7,189 nt of DNA from Candidatus Delongbacteria bacterium (lineage in GTDB: Bacteria; UBA4055). Made by a program: the position numbers and the translations under genes. The notes below the pieces were generated by a model. The model ran no database searches and was not told the DNA's origin. It worked only from the letters and a program-made list of their open reading frames with translations. This document shows positions 5,934-7,189 of this stretch, one piece after another. How positions within the stretch are numbered: the first letter of the stretch is position 1; each line of letters starts with the position of its first letter. The stretch lies in the NCBI GenBank assembly GCA_028702975.1, contig JAQVNT010000076.1, forward strand, positions 1 through 7,189, written 5' to 3'.

Positions 5934-7189
5934 AGATCATTCTCCTGTATCTGACAACAAGTTCTTCCGCTTCATTTTTCGTCCTTGCCTCGGCAAATAT
6001 TCTTGCAATAGGTTCGGTATTTGATTTCCTCAGCTGAACCCACCAGAAATCACCGTTTATCTTAATACCGTCAGTAAGATCAAGGCTATCTTCCGGTGTG
6101 CTTTTCATTATTTCACGCGATACTTTCTCAAAATCGATGCCGTCAATATTCACTTTGTCCTTAACTATATGATATTCAGGAAGTTCTGACACGATATCCG
6201 AAACGAATCTGTTCTTTTCCGCCAGATACTGTAATATGAGAGCAGCGCCAACAAGAGCGTCCCTGCCGGGATGCACTTCAGGAAGAATTATTCCCCCGTT
6301 ACCCTCGCCTCCTATGACGAGACCTTTTTCCAGCATTAATTTTGATACATTTATCTCTCCGACCTTAGTCCTGAAAGTTTTTGAACCGTACCTTGATGCA
6401 ACATCCTCCGTAGCCCTGGATGTTGAGACATTAACAGCTATATCCGATCTCACTTTCGAGAGTACAAGATCAGTTACCATAGCTAGCGTGTACTCTTCTC
6501 CTAAAGGAACCCCGTTCTCGCTTACAAGAGCCAGCCTGTCCGAATCCGGGTCCACCACCATTCCGATGTCGAAATTTCCGCTTTTTGTCACTCTGCAGAT
6601 CTCGCTCAAATTCTCCGGAAGAGGCTCTGCTCCGTGAGCGAAAATTCCTGTCGGTTCGCAGTTCAGCTTGGTTACAGTACAGCCCAGGTCATGAAGAAGT
6701 GCGGGAAGTATAACCCCGCCTGCACCGTTCACGCAGTCTAAAGCCACTTTGAAATTACGCTTCCTTATCTCTGACCGGCTGATATATGGTATATCAAGCA
6801 CTTTCTGAATATGATATTTTCTCGCTTCGTCCTCATCTTTGGTAGTTGAACCTACTTCATCGAACTTAGCGTATAGAAATCTGTTCTCGGTAAGAATGTA
6901 ATGAAGCTTTTCACCTTCATCGCTGTCTAAAAAAAGAGTGTCAGCGTTCATGAATTTTAAGGCGTTCCATTCAGCGGGATTGTGGCTTGCTGTAATAGCT
7001 ATTCCTCCCGCCGCTTCGTAAAGTTTAATCGCAAGTGCAACTGTCGGCGTTGTGGCTATATCGATATCGATAACGTTCCTACCGCACATATTAAGTACTG
7101 AACACACAAGGTCTGAGACTGCTTTCCCGGACACCCTGGAATCTCTGCCGACAACGATCCTGCCCTTCCCCATCAGTCTTGAATAAGAA
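5926..7189 (-). CDS. glmM: Phosphohexomutase (phosphoglucosamine mutase / phosphomannomutase family), 5' end beyond the right edge
   Basis: Alpha-D-phosphohexomutase that moves phosphate between C6 and C1 of a sugar, most likely glucosamine phosphate for UDP-GlcNAc (peptidoglycan and lipid A precursor). Counting from Met at 7173-7171: VVGRDSR (7-13), catalytic phosphoserine loop TASHNP (Ser63), magnesium loop DPDSDR (208-213), sugar-binding GEGNGG (289-294) and phosphate-binding RKSNTEPIAR (382-391). All four functional sites are intact. The Met at 7173 is probably internal: the frame stays open to the edge, the codons before it (Ser-Tyr-Ser-Arg-Leu) fit the helix that precedes GKGRIVVGRDSR in homologues, and the family is about 450 residues, so roughly 30 N-terminal residues are outside the window. 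Sequence alone cannot separate GlmM from a mannose- or glucose-phosphate mutase; the symbol is provisional. The stop lies 8 nt inside the GWxTD gene. Confidence 0.88.
   Translation of the reverse strand, partial: SYSRLMGKGRIVVGRDSRVSGKAVSDLVCSVLNMCGRNVIDIDIATTPTVALAIKLYEAAGGIAITASHNPAEWNALKFMNADTLFLDSDEGEKLHYILTENRFLYAKFDEVGSTTKDEDEARKYHIQKVLDIPYISRSEIRKRNFKVALDCVNGAGGVILPALLHDLGCTVTKLNCEPTGIFAHGAEPLPENLSEICRVTKSGNFDIGMVVDPDSDRLALVSENGVPLGEEYTLAMVTDLVLSKVRSDIAVNVSTSRATEDVASRYGSKTFRTKVGEINVSKLMLEKGLVIGGEGNGGIILPEVHPGRDALVGAALILQYLAEKNRFVSDIVSELPEYHIVKDKVNIDGIDFEKVSREIMKSTPEDSLDLTDGIKINGDFWWVQLRKSNTEPIARIFAEARTKNEAEELVVRYRRMICD
5942..5946 (-). promoter_or_regulatory. Shine-Dalgarno site fixing the GTG start of the GWxTD gene
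   Basis: AGGAG lies inside the end of the mutase coding region, 8 nt before GTG 5933-5931. The ATG between them (5938-5936) is in the mutase frame and is followed by its stop three codons later, so it is not the GWxTD start. Confidence 0.7.

Overview
The window looks like a piece of a Gram-negative bacterial chromosome. Evidence is a lipid A gene (lpxB), an envelope-type M23 peptidase, and a protein with a GWxTD domain, a family I associate with the Bacteroidota/FCB superphylum and several uncultured phyla. Placement inside that group is a guess (an uncultured FCB-type lineage such as Cloacimonadota or Delongbacteria would fit). Shine-Dalgarno sequences are clear before several genes, and UGA ends at least two reading frames, so the code appears standard. 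I see no mobile element, CRISPR array, tRNA or rRNA.

Layout. Positions 1-1242 (minus strand) hold ribosomal protein S1, whose 3' end lies beyond the left edge. Positions 1243-1451 are a divergent intergenic region with a very good sigma-70-type promoter and a possibly structured leader for rpsA, and a weaker promoter candidate pointing the other way. Positions 1452-2780 (plus strand) encode an M23 zinc metallopeptidase that appears to start at the rare codon ATA. Positions 2788 to the right edge (minus strand) form a tightly packed four-gene unit. In transcription order it is a phosphohexomutase of GlmM/ManB type (5' end outside the window), a GWxTD-domain secreted or lipoprotein-like protein, a YycJ/VicX-type metallo-beta-lactamase-fold hydrolase interrupted by one in-frame UGA, and lpxB. 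Junctions are an 8-nt overlap, a 6-nt gap and a 4-nt ATGA overlap, so co-transcription and partly coupled translation are likely.

How the genes fit. The mutase supplies an activated-sugar precursor and LpxB makes the lipid A disaccharide; the M23 enzyme probably trims peptidoglycan. The GWxTD protein sits between sugar-phosphate and lipid A genes, so an envelope role is a reasonable inference, though its function is unknown.

The two most notable observations are gene-integrity puzzles. One is the ATA start of the peptidase, with a Shine-Dalgarno sequence and an Asn-Lys-Lys signal-peptide start aligned to it and no ATG/GTG/TTG/CTG alternative with a good ribosome site. The other is UGA codon 93 in the otherwise intact YycJ-like gene. 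I found no convincing evidence of a wholly new multi-gene system.
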